Shown here: positions 8,214 to 20,896 of the stretch, one piece after another
Layout of the letters: every line of letters starts with the position of its first letter
How positions within the stretch are numbered: position 1 is the first letter of the stretch
DNA from: Planifilum fulgidum
GTDB lineage: Bacteria; Bacillota; Bacilli; Thermoactinomycetales; DSM-44946
Direction of reading: 5' to 3'
DNA length: 64,000 bases
Assembly: GCF_900113175.1 (NCBI RefSeq)
Contig: NZ_FOOK01000005.1
Location: forward strand, 107,374-171,373
Position numbers and translations under genes: made by a program
The notes under the pieces: model-generated
The model's database searches: none
What the model saw: only the letters and a program-made list of their open reading frames with translations
Told to the model about the DNA's origin: nothing

Positions 8214-8663
8214 ATGCGCGTCATCATCGGATCGGACCACGGCGGGTTTCATCTGAAGCAGGAAATCCGGAACCTGTTGGAGGAAATGGGCATCGCCTAC
8301 GAGGATGTGGGCTGTGACTGCCCCGAGTCGGTGGATTATCCCGATTATGCCCTTCCCGTCGCGGAGCGGGTGGCGAAGGGAGAGTTTGACCGGGGCATCC
8401 TCGTCTGCGGGACCGGCATCGGGATGTCCATAGCCGCCAACAAGGTGAAGGGGATTCGCTGCGCCGTGGTGAGCGACGAGTTTTCGGCGCGGATGAGCCG
8501 GGAACACAACGATGCCAATGTGTTGGCCCTGGGTGAGCGCGTCGTCGGGCCGGGACTGGCCCGGGAGATCGTCCGGGTCTGGCTGACGACGGATTTCGCC
8601 GGCGGCCGCCACGGTCGGCGGGTGGCCAAAATCGGGGCGATTGAGGACGGGGATCGGGAATGA
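8214..8663 (+). CDS. rpiB: Ribose-5-phosphate isomerase B
   Basis: Interconverts ribose 5-phosphate and ribulose 5-phosphate in the pentose phosphate pathway. The N-terminus VIIGSDHGGFHLK carries the phosphate- and sugar-binding Asp-His. The catalytic cysteine lies in GILVCGTGIGMSIAANK, and the SREHNDANVLALGERVVG block follows. 149 residues, normal for LacAB/RpiB. The ATG at 8214 follows CTGAGGG. It overlaps ywlG by 4 bp (ATGA), as in the B. subtilis ywlFG pair. Confidence 0.95.
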   Translation: MRVIIGSDHGGFHLKQEIRNLLEEMGIAYEDVGCDCPESVDYPDYALPVAERVAKGEFDRGILVCGTGIGMSIAANKVKGIRCAVVSDEFSARMSREHNDANVLALGERVVGPGLAREIVRVWLTTDFAGGRHGRRVAKIGAIEDGDRE

Positions 8664-9232
8664 CCGTGGATCTTGACGCCCTCCGGAGGGACGTAATCCG
8701 GGTGGTCGAGGATCTCCTGGCGGAGATGCCGCTTTCCGACCGTCATCTGCTGGTGGTCGGCGTGAGCACCAGCGAGGTGATCGGGAAGCGGATCGGTACG
8801 TCGGGCAGCGATGAAGTGGCCGAGGCCATCTACGACGGGCTTGCCCGCGCGCGGGAAAAACGGGGGTTTCACCTCGCCTTTCAATGTTGCGAACACTTGA
8901 ACCGCGCCCTGGTGGTGTCCCGCGCTGCCCTCGAGCGGTTCGGCCTGGAGGAAGTGTCGGCGATTCCGATTCCGAAGGCCGGAGGGGCGATGGCCGCCCA
9001 CGCCTATCGGCGGATGGACGATCCGGTCCTGGTGGAGCGGGTGGTCGCCGACGCGGGGATCGATATCGGCGACACCCTGATCGGAATGCACCTTCGGCCG
9101 GTGGCCGTCCCCGTTCGCCCTTCAATCCGCCAAATCGGACAGGCCCACGTGACGATGGCCAAGACGCGCCCCAAACTGATCGGCGGTGCCCGGGCGGTTT
9201 ACACCCCCGAGGACGCGGAAGCCTGCAGGTGA
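8660..9232 (+). CDS. ywlG: YwlG / UPF0340 family protein
   Basis: A 190-residue conserved protein of Bacillota with no established biochemical role. Family landmarks are the early VVGVSTSEVIGKRIGTSGS block, the FQCCEHLNRALVVSR motif, and the C-terminal TMAKTRPKLIGGARAVYTPEDAE. The start overlaps the rpiB stop by 4 bp, so its translation is probably coupled. The rpiB-ywlG-glyA order is conserved in Bacilli. Confidence 0.9.
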   Translation: MTVDLDALRRDVIRVVEDLLAEMPLSDRHLLVVGVSTSEVIGKRIGTSGSDEVAEAIYDGLARAREKRGFHLAFQCCEHLNRALVVSRAALERFGLEEVSAIPIPKAGGAMAAHAYRRMDDPVLVERVVADAGIDIGDTLIGMHLRPVAVPVRPSIRQIGQAHVTMAKTRPKLIGGARAVYTPEDAEACR

Positions 9233-9301
9233 TGGCCGGGCGGATGACTGCCCCGTCCGGACGGCGTGCCCATTTGATCCAGCGCAAAGGAGGCGAAGCG
9301 G

Positions 9302-10555
9302 TTGGAACACTTGCGTAAAACGGATCCCGAAACGGCTCGGGCCATTGCGGACGAATTGAACCGGCAGAAGCGGAAAATCGAGTTGATCGCCTCGGAAAAC
9401 TTCGTGAGCCGGGCGGTGTTGGAAGCCCTGGGAACCGTCCTGACCAACAAGTACGCGGAGGGTTATCCCGGCAGGAGATACTACGGCGGCTGCGAGTATG
9501 TCGATCGGGTGGAGGAGTTGGCCAGGGAGCGCGCCAAAAAGCTGTTCGGGGCGGAACACGCCAACGTCCAGCCCCATTCCGGCGCCCAGGCCAACATGGG
9601 AGTTTATTTTGCCGTGCTGGAGCCGGGGGACACCGTATTGGGCATGAATCTGGCCCATGGCGGACACCTGACCCATGGAAGCCCGGTCAACTTTTCCGGA
9701 ACCCTTTACAAATTCGTCTCGTACGGGGTGGATGAAAAGACCCACCGCATCGATTACGACGAGGTTCGCCGCCTGGCCCTGGAACATCGCCCCAAGCTGT
9801 TGGTGGCCGGTGCCAGCGCTTATCCGCGGGTGATCGATTTCGCCCGGTTGAGGGAGATCGCCGACGAGGCGGGCTGCCTGTTGATGGTGGATATGGCCCA
9901 CATCGCCGGGCTGGTGGCCGCCGGATATCACCCCAATCCGGTGCCCTATGCGGACTTTGTGACCACCACCACCCACAAGACCCTGCGCGGCCCCCGGGGC
10001 GGCATGATCCTGTGCAAGGAGAAATATGCCAAGAAAATCGACAAGGCGATCTTCCCCGGCATCCAGGGAGGGCCCCTGATGCACGTCATCGCGGCCAAGG
10101 CGGTGGCCCTGGCGGAGGCCCTGACGGAGGATTTCAAGGAGTATTCGCGCCGGGTGGTGGAAAATGCCGCCCGCCTGGCCGAAGCCCTGTCGGAGAGAGG
10201 GTTTAACCTGATTTCCGGCGGCACGGACAACCATCTGATTCTGATCGATGTCCGCAACCTGAATCTGACCGGCAAGGAGGCGGAGCGCCTTCTGGACGAG
10301 GTGGGGATCACCGTCAACAAGAACGCCATCCCCTTCGACCCGGAAAGTCCCTTCATCACCAGCGGCATCCGGATCGGCACCCCGGCGGTCACCACCCGGG
10401 GCATGGGCCCCGAGGCGATGGAGGAGATCGCCGACATCATGGCCCTCACGCTGAAAAACCCGGGGGACGACGGCGTGCGGGAGGAAGCCCGCCGCCGCGT
10501 CGCCGCGTTGACCGAGCGATATCCTCTGTATGCGGATATGACCCTGGATGCGTGA
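9302..10555 (+). CDS. glyA: Serine hydroxymethyltransferase
   Basis: PLP enzyme converting serine and tetrahydrofolate to glycine and methylene-tetrahydrofolate, the main one-carbon source. 417 residues, normal length. Landmarks are [29 protein letters not shown], the PLP-anchoring [13 protein letters not shown], and the lysine of [14 protein letters not shown] that forms the Schiff base. TTG start at 9302 after AAAGGAGGCGAAGCGG. Followed by an intrinsic terminator at 10687. Confidence 0.97.
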   Translation: MEHLRKTDPETARAIADELNRQKRKIELIASENFVSRAVLEALGTVLTNKYAEGYPGRRYYGGCEYVDRVEELARERAKKLFGAEHANVQPHSGAQANMGVYFAVLEPGDTVLGMNLAHGGHLTHGSPVNFSGTLYKFVSYGVDEKTHRIDYDEVRRLALEHRPKLLVAGASAYPRVIDFARLREIADEAGCLLMVDMAHIAGLVAAGYHPNPVPYADFVTTTTHKTLRGPRGGMILCKEKYAKKIDKAIFPGIQGGPLMHVIAAKAVALAEALTEDFKEYSRRVVENAARLAEALSERGFNLISGGTDNHLILIDVRNLNLTGKEAERLLDEVGITVNKNAIPFDPESPFITSGIRIGTPAVTTRGMGPEAMEEIADIMALTLKNPGDDGVREEARRRVAALTERYPLYADMTLDA

Positions 10556-10686
10556 GGAGCCCGGCCGCAAGGGAGGGTGAAGGCGCATGCCGCCGAAGGC
10601 CCGTTCCGGGGGAAGCGGCGCATAAGCCGCCCGGCCGCGCACCCGGCCGTCGCGAAGGGGTCGGAACCGGAGTGAGAATGCGACGT

Positions 10687-10714
10687 CCCGCCGCCGTTGC
10701 GGCGGGGTTTTCTC
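10687..10714 (+). terminator. Intrinsic terminator after glyA
   Basis: An 8-bp stem (10687-10694 with 10699-10706), loop CGTT, then GTTTTCTCTT. The 312-bp gap between glyA and upp otherwise holds only the upp promoter; I see no gene in it. Confidence 0.8.
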
Positions 10715-10808
10715 TTCCTTCCGCCCGCCAGGCATGCTTCTGCAACCCGTCTCATATGCTAAAAGCGGGAGCGGCGGATCCGGCGGGCTTCCCTTTTCTG
10801 GAATCGCA

Positions 10809-10837
10809 TAGACATCCGGGCTCAGGAACAGTACAAT
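10809..10837 (+). promoter_or_regulatory. Sigma-A promoter of upp
   Basis: TAGACA (10809-10814), 17-bp spacer, TACAAT (10832-10837). Predicted start lies about 24 nt before the upp start codon; the short leader contains only the GGGAGG ribosome binding site. Confidence 0.65.
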
Positions 10838-10867
10838 GTTCTTCGGAACAGGAAGGGAGGACATGCC

Positions 10868-11497
10868 ATGGGGAACGTGTACGTTTTTGACCATCCCCTG
10901 ATCCAGCACAAGCTGACCCATATTCGCGACAAGCGGACCGGCACCAAAGAGTTCCGGGAATTGGTGGAGGAAGTGGCCGCCCTGATGGCTTACGAGATCA
11001 CCAGGGACATGCCCCTGCGGGAAGTGACGGTGGAGACCCCGGTGGCTCCCGCCCGGTGCAAAGTGCTGGCGGGGAAGAAGCTGGGGCTGGTTCCCATCCT
11101 GCGGGCGGGGTTGGGGATGGTGGACGGCATTCTCCGGCTGATCCCGGCGGCCAAGGTGGGCCACATCGGCCTGTACCGGGATCCGGAGACGCTGGAGCCC
11201 GTCAAGTACTACGCCAAGATGCCCTCGGACATCGAGGAGCGGGATTTGATCGTCATCGATCCGATGTTGGCCACGGGAGGATCCGCCGCGGCTGCCATCC
11301 AGATGATCAAGGAGATGGGGGGCCGGAGCATCAAGCTGATGTGTCTCATCGCCGCCCCCGAAGGGATCCGAAGAGTTCACGGGGAGCACGATGATGTGGA
11401 CATCTATGCGGCCGCCGTGGATGAGGGACTCAATGAAAAAAGTTACATCGTGCCGGGATTGGGGGACGCCGGCGACCGGTTGTTCGGAACCCGTTGA
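10868..11497 (+). CDS. upp: Uracil phosphoribosyltransferase
   Basis: Salvages uracil to UMP using PRPP. 209 residues, normal length. The PRPP-binding loop is [16 protein letters not shown], the uracil site is in the C-terminal [17 protein letters not shown], and [15 protein letters not shown] is the usual N-terminus. The ATG at 10868 follows GGGAGG. It directly precedes the atp operon, as in B. subtilis, but each has its own promoter. Confidence 0.97.
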   Translation: MGNVYVFDHPLIQHKLTHIRDKRTGTKEFRELVEEVAALMAYEITRDMPLREVTVETPVAPARCKVLAGKKLGLVPILRAGLGMVDGILRLIPAAKVGHIGLYRDPETLEPVKYYAKMPSDIEERDLIVIDPMLATGGSAAAAIQMIKEMGGRSIKLMCLIAAPEGIRRVHGEHDDVDIYAAAVDEGLNEKSYIVPGLGDAGDRLFGTR

Positions 11498-11570
11498 ACA
11501 AAAATTGTCCCATTTTCAACAGGTACGGATCAAATGCTACAAAATGTTCAAGAATAAACTTGTAACAAAG

Positions 11571-11600
11571 TTGACATTCTCAAGGGCGCTTTTGTAGTAT
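11571..11600 (+). promoter_or_regulatory. Sigma-A promoter of the atp operon
   Basis: A consensus TTGACA (11571-11576), 18-bp spacer and TAGTAT (11595-11600). The flanking DNA is AT-rich against the GC-rich background. It lies 36-60 bp before the possible starts of atpZ. Confidence 0.8.
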
Positions 11601-11659
11601 GATAAGCAGGTATCAAAGCCGGTAAGCCGCGATGCATGGCCCCCTCGGTGGAGGTCCGC

Positions 11660-11884
11660 ATGAAAAGAAACCATCCCGAAAGCCCCTGGAAATATATCGG
11701 CCTCATCGGTTCGATCGGCTTGGAACTGTTCTTCTTGATCATTGCCGGAGCCTACGTGGGGCGGAAGCTGGACGAACACTTTCACACGGAACCGTTATTT
11801 CTTGCCGTCGGCATTTTCGGCGGGTTGGCCGGCGGGATCGTCAGCGCGGCTTTCACGATCCGACAGTTGATGAAAAAGCTCTGA
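11660..11884 (+). CDS. atpZ: AtpZ-type ATP synthase accessory protein
   Basis: A 74-residue protein with two transmembrane helices (about 8-30 and 44-66) joined by GRKLDEHFHTEP. It belongs to the AtpZ/AtpI accessory family found ahead of atpI in Bacilli and proposed to aid c-ring assembly and Mg supply. The ATG at 11660 follows GGAGGT but with only 4 nt spacing; the in-frame ATG at 11636 would add eight residues. It is first gene of the atp operon. Confidence 0.8.
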   Translation: MKRNHPESPWKYIGLIGSIGLELFFLIIAGAYVGRKLDEHFHTEPLFLAVGIFGGLAGGIVSAAFTIRQLMKKL

Positions 11885-11948
11885 TTTGGATCCCCGCCTT
11901 GTCAACCTCCCTGGTTTCCCACTCGTCCGCCGTGAGGAGGGTGTTCCG

Positions 11949-12359
11949 CTGAACCAGTATATCGATGCCCAGTTGCGGAAGCGCATTCGCACGATCACCT
12001 TGTGGGTGGGTTTTTTGTTGTTCACCCTCCTGATCCTTTGGCTCCTGCTTCCTTACAAACCCTTGATTGCCGGGATCTTCGCCGGAGGACTGGTGAGCCT
12101 TCACCACGTGATTCATATCGCCCACCGGCTCAAAAGGGCGGGGGAAATGGTTTTGGCCGGAGCCACCCCCCGCGGGACGGGGATGGTATACCGCATCCTC
12201 TCATTGATGGTTCCTCTGCTCATCGCCTTGCGTCATCCCGAGTGGATCCATCCCTGGTCCATCTTTTTGGGACTTCCCATCGGATACGCGGTTGCGATCG
12301 CGGTGGAGATTTTCCAGCTCAGGGCTGATAGGAAAGGGGGGAAAGCCGATTGGAACTGA
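11949..12359 (+). CDS. atpI: ATP synthase subunit I (AtpI)
   Basis: Four-helix accessory membrane protein of F-type ATP synthases, thought to help c-ring assembly. The mature-looking sequence starts NQYIDAQLRKRIRT and shows four hydrophobic stretches, the last being the IFLGLPIGYAVAIAVEIFQL segment. No ATG, GTG or TTG lies at the expected place: the frame can start with TTG 11886, two bases after the atpZ stop and without a ribosome binding site, or with CTG at 11949, which follows GAGGAGGG at ideal spacing. I prefer the CTG. The 3' end overlaps atpB by 10 bp. Confidence 0.75.
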   Translation: MNQYIDAQLRKRIRTITLWVGFLLFTLLILWLLLPYKPLIAGIFAGGLVSLHHVIHIAHRLKRAGEMVLAGATPRGTGMVYRILSLMVPLLIALRHPEWIHPWSIFLGLPIGYAVAIAVEIFQLRADRKGGKADWN

Positions 12360-13084
12360 CGCCCAAGGTGCAGTTTCTGGGTTTGACCTTCGATGTCACC
12401 GTCATGATCGGGACCCTGTTTTCCGCCTTGGTTGTGTTTCTCGTCTCGCTCTGGGCCACTCGAAAACTTCAGATGCGTCCCCATGCATGGCAAAACGCCA
12501 TGGAGATGTTGGTCGATTTTTGCAGGGGGATCACCCGGATGGCCTTTGACGACAAGACGGCGGAACGGTACCTGGCCATGACCATCACCCTGTTCCTTTT
12601 CATTTTTGTCGCCAATGAACTGGGCGTGATGTTGATGGTCGTCGCGGATGTGCATCATCCGATTCCCTGGCTGGGTCTGACCGAAGAGACCTTGAAGGAG
12701 GCGCACGCCGTATCCTGGTTCCGGTCCCCGACCGCCGACCTGAACGTGACCCTGGCGATGGCGGTGGCGGTCGCCCTGTACGGGCACTATGCGGGCATCC
12801 GGAACAGCCTGAGAAATTATGTGGGACACTACATGAGCCCGCTGCTTCCCATTCATCTCATCGAGGAGTTTTCCAAGCCCCTCACTCACGCCATGCGTCT
12901 TTGGGCGAACATTTTCGCCGGGGAGATTCTCATCACCGTCATGCTGACCATGGGGTCCCCCTGGATCACCGGCGCACCGCTTCTGGTATGGATGGGGTTC
13001 TCCCTGTTCGTCGGCGTGATTCAGGCATACATCTTTACGGTGTTGGCCAACGTCTACATCTCTCAGAAAATCACTGCTCATTGA
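12350..13084 (+). CDS. atpB: ATP synthase subunit a
   Basis: Fo stator subunit that forms the two proton half-channels against the c-ring. 244 residues with five to six membrane helices. The essential arginine is in the helix KPLTHAMRLWANIFAGE (Arg183). TTG start at 12350 after GGAAAGGGGGG, overlapping atpI by 10 bp and so probably coupled. Followed 27 bp later by atpE. Confidence 0.96.
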   Translation: MELTPKVQFLGLTFDVTVMIGTLFSALVVFLVSLWATRKLQMRPHAWQNAMEMLVDFCRGITRMAFDDKTAERYLAMTITLFLFIFVANELGVMLMVVADVHHPIPWLGLTEETLKEAHAVSWFRSPTADLNVTLAMAVAVALYGHYAGIRNSLRNYVGHYMSPLLPIHLIEEFSKPLTHAMRLWANIFAGEILITVMLTMGSPWITGAPLLVWMGFSLFVGVIQAYIFTVLANVYISQKITAH

Positions 13085-13111
13085 CGATCAACTTTTAAGG
13101 AGGACGAAGAA

Positions 13112-13336
13112 ATGGAACTCAATTTTCTCTCTGCTGCAATTATGGTGGGTCTGGCCGCTTTCGCCGCGGCCATCGGGAACAGCATGCTGTTCAGCAAATA
13201 CGTTGAAGGGGTTGCCCGGCAACCGGAGGTTCGCGGCACTCTCTTCGGTCAAGTGATGATCCTCTTCGGTTTGATCGAAGCCCTTCCCATTATTGCGGTG
13301 GGGTTGGGGATCCTGGTGTTCTTCGGTTTCTTCTGA
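13112..13336 (+). CDS. atpE: ATP synthase subunit c
   Basis: Hairpin proteolipid of the rotor ring, 74 residues. Helix 1 is Ala- and Gly-rich (GLAAFAAAIGNS), the polar loop carries ARQPEVR, and helix 2 has the ion-carrying Glu56 in ILFGLIEALPIIA. No obvious sodium-binding signature accompanies it, so proton coupling is expected. The ATG at 13112 follows TAAGGAGGA, the strongest ribosome binding site in the operon, fitting the high stoichiometry of c. Confidence 0.96.
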   Translation: MELNFLSAAIMVGLAAFAAAIGNSMLFSKYVEGVARQPEVRGTLFGQVMILFGLIEALPIIAVGLGILVFFGFF

Positions 13337-13424
13337 TAATGACCCGGTTCGGATTGGCGGGGAGCGCGCTGTCCCCGCCATCTGTTCACTTTGCCTCATC
13401 CGTCCGTGAAGGGAGTGAGTCGCG

Positions 13425-13906
13425 TTGGAATTCCACTTGGGAACCATGCTGTTCCAGGTCGTGGTGCTGATCATTCTGATTGCTCTGATGGCCCGGTTCG
13501 TCGTGCGGCCCTTGCTCGCGATGATGAAGGAGCGGCAGGATTACATTGACCAACAGATCACCGCGGCCGAGAAGAACCGCAAGGAAGCGGAAGAGCTGGC
13601 CAAACAGCAGCAGGAAGCCTTGAAACAGGCCCGCCAGGAGGCGAAGGAGCTTCTCGAACGGGCCAAGGCCCAGAAGGAGCGGGAAGCGGAGGAGATCATC
13701 CGCCAGGCCCAGGAGCGGGCGGAACGGATGATCAACGAAGCGACGGCGCAGATTGCCCGGGAGAAGGAGAAGGCCTTGGCCGAACTGCGTGACGAAGTGG
13801 GCCGGCTGTCCGTGCTTCTCGCGGCCAAGGTGTTGGAGAAGGAGCTGGACGCCGAAGAGCAGTCCAAGCTGGTCGGCCGTTATCTTGAACAGGTAGGCGA
13901 GCTGCA

Positions 13907-13910
<4 letters not shown>
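13425..13910 (+). CDS. atpF: ATP synthase subunit b
   Basis: Peripheral stalk subunit, 161 residues. One N-terminal membrane helix (about 5-28) precedes a long charged coiled coil rich in Glu, Lys, Gln and Arg that dimerises and reaches F1. TTG start at 13425 after GAAGGGAGTGAG. The stop overlaps atpH by 4 bp (ATGA). Confidence 0.95.
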
Positions 13911-16010
<2,100 letters not shown>

Positions 16011-16071
16011 AGGTGTTTCATCCTGCCGCATCCGGGGAAGAGCCCGTCTGCGGCGGAAGGAAAGGCGGTGA

Positions 16072-16941
16072 ATGAGCGTGGGCCAAAATCTGCGGGACAT
16101 CAAGCGGCGCATCCGTTCCTTTCAGAATACGAGGCAGATCACCAAGGCGATGGAGATGGTGGCGGCGGCCAAACTGCGCCGGGCCCAGGAACGGGCCGAG
16201 GCCGCCCGCCCCTACGCCGAAAAGATGCGGGAAGTGATCGTGTCCATCGCCGCCAGCACCCGGGGGATTCGCCATCCGATGCTGGAGACCCGGCCGGTTC
16301 GGAAAACCGGTTACCTGGTGATTACCGCCGACCGGGGGCTGGCCGGCAGCTACAACTCCAACCTGTTGCGGACGTTGACCAAAACCCTCAGGGAGCGGCA
16401 CCAAAACAGCGATGAGTACGTGATTTTCGCCGTCGGCCGGAAAGGCCGGGATTTCCTGAAGAAGCGAGGGTATCCGGTGATCGATGAGATCACCGGTCTG
16501 GCCGATTCCCCGCAGTTTCTCGACATCAAGCCGATCGCCTCGCGGGCCGTCCGTTTTTACGCCGAGGAAAAGGTGGACCAGCTGTTTCTGGTGTACAACG
16601 AATTCATCAACCCCGTGACCCAGCGGCCGGTGGAGAAACAGCTGCTCCCGCTGGCCTCCTTCGACGCGGAGGAAGGAGCCAAAACCTTGTACGAATACGA
16701 ACCGTCCGCGGAAGAGGTGCTGGGGGAACTGCTGCCCCGCTATGCGGAAACCCTGATCTACAGCGCCCTTTTGGAGGCGAAGGCGGGAGAGTTCGGCGCG
16801 CGGATGGCGGCGATGGGAAATGCCACGGACAATGCGACGGAGCTGATCCAACAGTTCACCCTGCAGTACAACCGGGTCCGGCAAGCGTCAATCACCCAGG
16901 AAATCAACGAGATCGTCGCCGGCGCCAACGCGCTGAGCTGA
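16072..16941 (+). CDS. atpG: ATP synthase subunit gamma
   Basis: Central rotor shaft, 289 residues. The conserved N-terminal helix RIRSFQNTRQITKAMEMVAA and the C-terminal helix with NATDNATELI and RQASITQEINEIV are the terminal coiled-coil strands that rotate in the head. GVC-like central domain YLVITADRGLAGSYN is normal. ATG start after AAAGGCGGTGA. Confidence 0.96.
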   Translation: MSVGQNLRDIKRRIRSFQNTRQITKAMEMVAAAKLRRAQERAEAARPYAEKMREVIVSIAASTRGIRHPMLETRPVRKTGYLVITADRGLAGSYNSNLLRTLTKTLRERHQNSDEYVIFAVGRKGRDFLKKRGYPVIDEITGLADSPQFLDIKPIASRAVRFYAEEKVDQLFLVYNEFINPVTQRPVEKQLLPLASFDAEEGAKTLYEYEPSAEEVLGELLPRYAETLIYSALLEAKAGEFGARMAAMGNATDNATELIQQFTLQYNRVRQASITQEINEIVAGANALS

Positions 16942-16987
16942 TGAACGGGGCATCCCGGAGAGCGGAACGAGCGAAGGAGGCCCCTGT

Positions 16988-17053
16988 TTGAAGCGGAATC
17001 ATCGCATTTCGTCCATGGCCAAGTCCGGCTACTATCGGGTGAGGTTTGAATAG
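16988..17053 (+). CDS. Candidate 21-residue micro-ORF between atpG and atpD
   Basis: A perfect AAGGAGG (16974-16980) lies 7 bp before an in-frame TTG at 16988, and the frame runs 21 codons to TAG at 17051. The stop codon lies immediately before, and touches, the AGGGAGGG ribosome binding site of atpD. The peptide is basic (starts MKRNHRIS, ends YYRVRF-E). I do not recognise it. It may be a leader peptide that couples atpD translation to the upstream message, or a spurious short frame; the quality and spacing of the ribosome binding site are the only evidence. Confidence 0.4.
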   Translation: MKRNHRISSMAKSGYYRVRFE

Positions 17054-18481
<1,428 letters not shown>

Positions 18482-18496
18482 AGGAGAGGACGTCCC

Positions 18497-18907
18497 TTGA
18501 GTACGATACGCTTGGACATCGTGACGCCGGAACGGAAGGTTTTCTCCGACGATGTGGAGATGGTGATCACCCGGGCGGCGGAAGGGGAGATCGGGATCTT
18601 GCCTCGTCACGCCCCCTTTGTCAGCCCCCTGGGGATCACCGCCGTTCGGATCAAAAAGGACGGCGAGGAGATGCGCGCCGCCGTCAGCGGCGGATTCATG
18701 GAAGTGCGTCCCGATACGGTGACGATTCTCGCCGAAGCGGCGGAGATGTCCGACGAAATCGATGTGGAGCGGGCATTGGCCGCCAAGAAGCGGGCCGAAG
18801 AGCGCCTGGCCCAGGCCCATCGGGACGACATCGATTTCAAACGGGCGGAATTGGCTCTCCGCCGGGCGTTGAACCGGTTGGAGGTGGCAAATTTCGGCGA
18901 TCAGTGA
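18497..18907 (+). CDS. atpC: ATP synthase subunit epsilon
   Basis: Rotor subunit that can inhibit hydrolysis. 136 residues: N-terminal beta sandwich ([18 protein letters not shown], the [11 protein letters not shown] loop, and the SGGFMEV strand) followed by a two-helix C-terminal domain with Ala/Arg/Glu-rich coiled-coil sequence. TTG start after AAAGGAGAGG, 16 bp behind atpD. Last gene of the operon, followed by a strong terminator. Confidence 0.95.
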   Translation: MSTIRLDIVTPERKVFSDDVEMVITRAAEGEIGILPRHAPFVSPLGITAVRIKKDGEEMRAAVSGGFMEVRPDTVTILAEAAEMSDEIDVERALAAKKRAEERLAQAHRDDIDFKRAELALRRALNRLEVANFGDQ

Positions 18908-18912
18908 GATAT

Positions 18913-18947
18913 CGAGCGGTTTCCCCTTGGGGAAGCCGCTCGTTTTC
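18913..18947 (+). terminator. Intrinsic terminator of the atp operon
   Basis: A 13-bp stem (18913-18925 with 18930-18942, one G-U pair) and small loop, followed by TTTTCC. It separates the atp and nuo operons. Confidence 0.9.
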
Positions 18948-18997
18948 CGTAATTAACCAATTTCGGTTTCATTTGCTGGCGCGATCCGTCCGGCCTG

Positions 18998-19027
18998 TTA
19001 GCACTTTTGTGGAGGATTTGTTATAAT
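18998..19027 (+). promoter_or_regulatory. Sigma-A promoter of the nuo operon
   Basis: TTAGCA (18998-19003), 18-bp spacer and a perfect TATAAT (19022-19027). The leader to nuoA is about 125 nt. No Rex-type palindrome is apparent. Confidence 0.65.
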
Positions 19028-19159
19028 TGACTCGAATTGAAGATGAGGGATGGGGCTCTGATCGGACGGAGCGTTTTTCTTTGCAAAGAAAAGGGTCTTC
19101 ATCCGGTTTCCCGTCCCGCGCACCACCCCCGTGCACAATGGAAGTCGGAGGGACAGCCG

Positions 19160-19534
19160 ATGTCGTATTCCGAAAGCTATCTGATGGCCGCTTTGTTTTT
19201 CATCGTGGGGCTGGCCCTGCCCGCGGTCGCCTTGTCCATCGGACGGCTGCTCAGGCCGCACAACCCGACTCCCGCCAAAACGATCACCTATGAGAGCGGG
19301 ATCGATCCGGTGGGCGGCGGCTGGGTGCAGTACAACATCCGGTATTATCTGTTCGCCCTGTTGTTTGTCCTGTTTGACGTCGAAACCGTTTTCTTGTATC
19401 CCTGGGCCGTGGCTTACGACACCCTTCGCAATCAGATCGGCCTTTTTGTGTTGGTGGAGATGTTGATCTTCGTGGTGGTGCTGGTGATCGGTCTGATTTA
19501 CGCGTGGAAGAAGAAGGTGTTAGAATGGAAGTGA
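19160..19534 (+). CDS. nuoA: NADH-quinone oxidoreductase subunit A
   Basis: Three-helix membrane subunit of complex I, 124 residues. Family motifs are [38 protein letters not shown] 19160 follows GGAGGGACAG; upstream in-frame codons back to 19037 lack homology and a ribosome binding site. The end overlaps nuoB by 10 bp. Confidence 0.94.
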   Translation: MSYSESYLMAALFFIVGLALPAVALSIGRLLRPHNPTPAKTITYESGIDPVGGGWVQYNIRYYLFALLFVLFDVETVFLYPWAVAYDTLRNQIGLFVLVEMLIFVVVLVIGLIYAWKKKVLEWK

Positions 19535-20043
19535 ATTTGGAAGAACTCACCTTTGAGGAGCAGGAGCAGCTGAAGCGGAACGTCTTTTTGACCACGCTGG
19601 AGGAGATCAAGGCGTGGGCCCGGAGCAGTTCCTTGTGGCCGCTGCAATTCGGTCTGGCCTGCTGCGCCATCGAGATGATGGGCACGGGGGGTTCCCATTA
19701 CGACTTTGACCGCTTCGGCGTGATCTTCCGCGCTTCCCCCCGGCAAGCCGACGTGATGATCGTGGCCGGTACCGTGACCAAGAAGATGGGGCCGATTCTT
19801 CGCCGTCTGTACGACCAGATGCCGGAGCCCAAATGGGTGGTGGCGATGGGTTCCTGCGCGACGGCGGGGGGACCCTATGTGAAGTCGTACTCCGTGATCA
19901 AAGGCGTGGATCAGATCGTTCCGGTGGACGTGTACATCCCCGGATGTCCGCCCAACCCGGCCGCCTTGATCTACGGAATCAACAAGCTGCAGGAGAAGAT
20001 CCGTTATGAGGCGAAAACGGGAAAGAGGGTGACCGGTTCGTGA
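19525..20043 (+). CDS. nuoB: NADH-quinone oxidoreductase subunit B
   Basis: Carries the terminal iron-sulfur cluster N2 that passes electrons to quinone. 172 residues. The ligands are the tandem cysteines of [11 protein letters not shown], the cysteine of [12 protein letters not shown] and that of [11 protein letters not shown] 19525 overlaps nuoA; a GTG at 19504 is an alternative. N2 normally sits at the interface with NuoD, which is absent from this cluster. Confidence 0.95.
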   Translation: MEVNLEELTFEEQEQLKRNVFLTTLEEIKAWARSSSLWPLQFGLACCAIEMMGTGGSHYDFDRFGVIFRASPRQADVMIVAGTVTKKMGPILRRLYDQMPEPKWVVAMGSCATAGGPYVKSYSVIKGVDQIVPVDVYIPGCPPNPAALIYGINKLQEKIRYEAKTGKRVTGS

Positions 20044-20804
20044 CGGATTCGAAGGATCGCAAGGAAAGCGGCGGCGCATCCGAGCAGCCGAGCGAAAGGA
20101 AGCAAGGCGCGGAACAGGCGGAAGCCGCACCGGAGAAAGGGGCGGAAAAGGAAGCGGCCCCCAAGGGGGAAGCCTCCGAAAAAAGGGAAGCGTCGAAGGA
20201 AAAGGCCGCAAAGCCGGTGGAAGCCCGCCCGAAGGGCGAAGGGAAGAAGCCTCCGGCCCGGCCGGCGGCGAGGGGGGCGCGGGCAGCCGCGCGCAGGAAG
20301 AAGGCGGAGGAGCCCCAGGAGCCGTCACCGAAGCAGCCGCTTCTGGATGCCTTTGTGAAACGGATCACGGAGCAGGCGGGAAAGGAGGCCGTGGAGGAAT
20401 CCTACATCAACCGCCCCAACGGGCACCTGCCGACGATCGTCGTCAGGAACGAAAAATGGCGCGATGTGGCCCGGTTGCTCCGGGAGGATGAAACCCTGGC
20501 CTTCGATTATCTCGTGAATGTGACCGGGGTGGACTACGAGGACCACATGGAGGTGGTCTATCATTTCGAATCCCTCGGTCACAAGCATCGCCTGTGCGTT
20601 CGGGTGAAGACGGACCGGGAAAACCCCTCCGTTCCGTCCGTCACCGACATCTGGAGCGGAGCCAACTGGGACGAACGGGAAATCTATGACCTGTTGGGGA
20701 TTCAATTCCCGGGGCATCCCAACCTGAAACGGATCCTCATGCCGGAAAACTGGGTGGGTCACCCGTTAAGGAAGGATTACGAGCCCGCCGATCCGGACAT
20801 CTGA
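20040..20804 (+). CDS. nuoC: NADH-quinone oxidoreductase subunit C with a charged N-terminal extension
   Basis: 30-kDa peripheral arm subunit. The conserved domain occupies about residues 100-254 and ends with the signature [21 protein letters not shown] and [22 protein letters not shown]. The first 95 residues are almost only Lys, Glu, Ala, Pro and Ser, a disordered tail seen in several Bacilli NuoC proteins. GTG start overlaps the nuoB stop by 4 bp. It ends normally and is not fused to NuoD. Confidence 0.92.
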   Translation: MTDSKDRKESGGASEQPSERKQGAEQAEAAPEKGAEKEAAPKGEASEKREASKEKAAKPVEARPKGEGKKPPARPAARGARAAARRKKAEEPQEPSPKQPLLDAFVKRITEQAGKEAVEESYINRPNGHLPTIVVRNEKWRDVARLLREDETLAFDYLVNVTGVDYEDHMEVVYHFESLGHKHRLCVRVKTDRENPSVPSVTDIWSGANWDEREIYDLLGIQFPGHPNLKRILMPENWVGHPLRKDYEPADPDI

Positions 20805-20896
20805 TGTTGGAAAGCCGCCTGAGGGTCCTTGGCCTTCGATGGTTTTCCGCATATTGGCACCCCTCCGCAGACATGACCGGACAGGAGTAATCGGAA

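Noticed and set aside
9122..11389. 755-codon minus-strand open frame opposite glyA and upp
   Set aside because: Antisense to two certain genes; long antisense frames are expected in GC-rich coding DNA, and composition (His, Gln, Arg-rich) is typical of such shadows.
20804..20890. 28-codon frame directly after nuoC
   Set aside because: Overlaps the nuoC stop but has no ribosome binding site and no resemblance to NuoD.
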